Assembly: GCA_964575975.1 (NCBI GenBank)
Contig: CAZNTU010000153.1
Coordinates: 1-13,344, forward strand
Direction: 5' to 3'
Origin: G963674505 sp964575975
GTDB lineage: Bacteria > Desulfobacterota > Desulfobacteria > Desulfobacterales > SKZT01
Length of the DNA: 13,344 nucleotides
Under the pieces are notes generated by a model. It saw nothing but the letters and a program-made list of their open reading frames with translations. It ran no database searches and had not been told where the DNA came from. The translations under genes were made by a program, and so were the position numbers. Of the stretch, positions 12,912 through 13,344 are shown piece by piece. Each line of letters starts with the position of its first letter. Position 1 is the stretch's first letter.

Positions 12912-13344
12912 ATGCCCATGGGATTGAAGCAATACAGGGAAAAGCGCAGGTTCGACCGTACGGCCGAGCCGGAGGGCCGGGTGAAGTCCAGCGAGTCAGG
13001 GCGGATGTTCGTCGTGCAGAAACACGCCGCCGGGCGTCTTCACTACGACTTTCGTCTAGAGATGGACGGCGTTCTGAAAAGCTGGGCCGTGCCGAAAGGA
13101 CCTAGTATGAACCCGTCCGACAAGCGCCTCGCCGTCCAAGTGGAGGACCATCCCCTGGAATACGGCGATTTCGAGGGGATCATTCCCGAAAACGAATACG
13201 GCGGCGGCACGGTGATGGTGTGGGACCGGGGCGAATGGGAACCCGAAGAGGATTTTAGGAAAGGATACCGCGAGGGGCGGCTCGAGTTTCGGCTGAAGGG
13301 CCAGAAGTTGCAAGGACGGTGGATTCTCGCGAAAATGTCGAAAA
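12912..13344 (+). CDS. ligD: LigD-type 3'-phosphoesterase domain protein, 3' end outside window
   Basis: From ATG 12912 (GGAAGG five bases upstream; a second in-frame ATG at 12918 is as likely) the frame is open to the window end, 144 residues. It begins LKQYREKRRFDRTAEPEG, the usual LigD/PE opening. Then comes FVVQKHAAGRLHYDFRLEMD, holding the His, Asp and Arg of the Mn-dependent phosphoesterase site, followed by LKSWAVPKGPS, VEDHPLEYGDFEG (second catalytic His) and EYGGGTVMVWDRGEW. PE domains trim 3'-phosphates and ribonucleotides at breaks before sealing. In full LigD they are joined to ATP-ligase and polymerase domains for Ku-dependent end joining; stand-alone PE proteins also exist. The window ends too soon to tell which. 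It is transcribed divergently from the restriction-modification pair. Confidence 0.92.
   Translation, partial: MPMGLKQYREKRRFDRTAEPEGRVKSSESGRMFVVQKHAAGRLHYDFRLEMDGVLKSWAVPKGPSMNPSDKRLAVQVEDHPLEYGDFEGIIPENEYGGGTVMVWDRGEWEPEEDFRKGYREGRLEFRLKGQKLQGRWILAKMSK

Noticed and set aside
1..13344. CRISPR array, tRNA, rRNA or intact insertion sequence
   Set aside because: No regularly spaced repeat series beyond the two-copy repeat at 5638, no recognisable tRNA or rRNA sequence, and no transposase motif on either strand.

Overview
The window is a moderately GC-rich (estimated by eye, low to mid 50s percent) bacterial accessory region. Its genes (LigD phosphoesterase, Pmp3/YqaE, SpoIIM-like, SagB-type nitroreductase, VapBC pairs) fit a free-living soil or water bacterium. 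The sequence does not let me name a phylum. No rRNA, tRNA, CRISPR array or intact transposase was seen.

Left part (1-4655): the ghost of a defence island. A YgjP-type metallopeptidase, usually a neighbour of type I restriction genes, enters from the left edge. Facing it on the minus strand is a decayed operon, in transcription order: an unrecognised conserved gene ('X', about 3814-4655) with two in-frame stops and a one-base frameshift in a C tract; an SNF2/RapA-like helicase (2016-3798) that has lost its ATP-binding half and has further lesions; an antitoxin and VapC pair that overlaps the helicase end, with VapC missing its C-terminus; then a DUF4007-like winged-helix reading frame with an in-frame stop, running directly into a DUF1016/YhcG shard. 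The gene order is still legible although most of the genes appear dead.

Middle part (4745-9339): an intact Phd/VapC toxin-antitoxin pair with a clear sigma70-like promoter and operator palindromes; a tandem 16-bp repeat next to a TerB-like gene that has lost its front; a secreted SagB-type nitroreductase with a good terminator; a 52-residue Pmp3/YqaE membrane peptide; a shard of an AI-2E transporter; and a three-gene membrane or envelope stress operon (two coiled-coil membrane-anchored proteins and a SpoIIM-like protein). This cargo is cut by several deletion scars.

Right part (9436-13344): an intact restriction-modification pair, a large DNA methyltransferase (DUF1156/COG1743-like) with three zinc ribbons inserted between its AdoMet and DPPY motifs, overlapping a PD-(D/E)XK nuclease gene. 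Divergent from it, the start of a LigD-type 3'-phosphoesterase gene runs off the window.

Taken together, one dead defence operon and one apparently live restriction-modification pair flank stress and membrane genes. The best candidates for undescribed biology are gene X with its helicase (with a toxin-antitoxin pair translationally tied to the helicase end), and the zinc-ribbon methyltransferase with its nuclease. No stretch longer than 300 bases lacks a gene or gene remnant; the largest gaps (5473-5682, 9174-9435, 12659-12911) hold only regulatory-type sequence and repeats.
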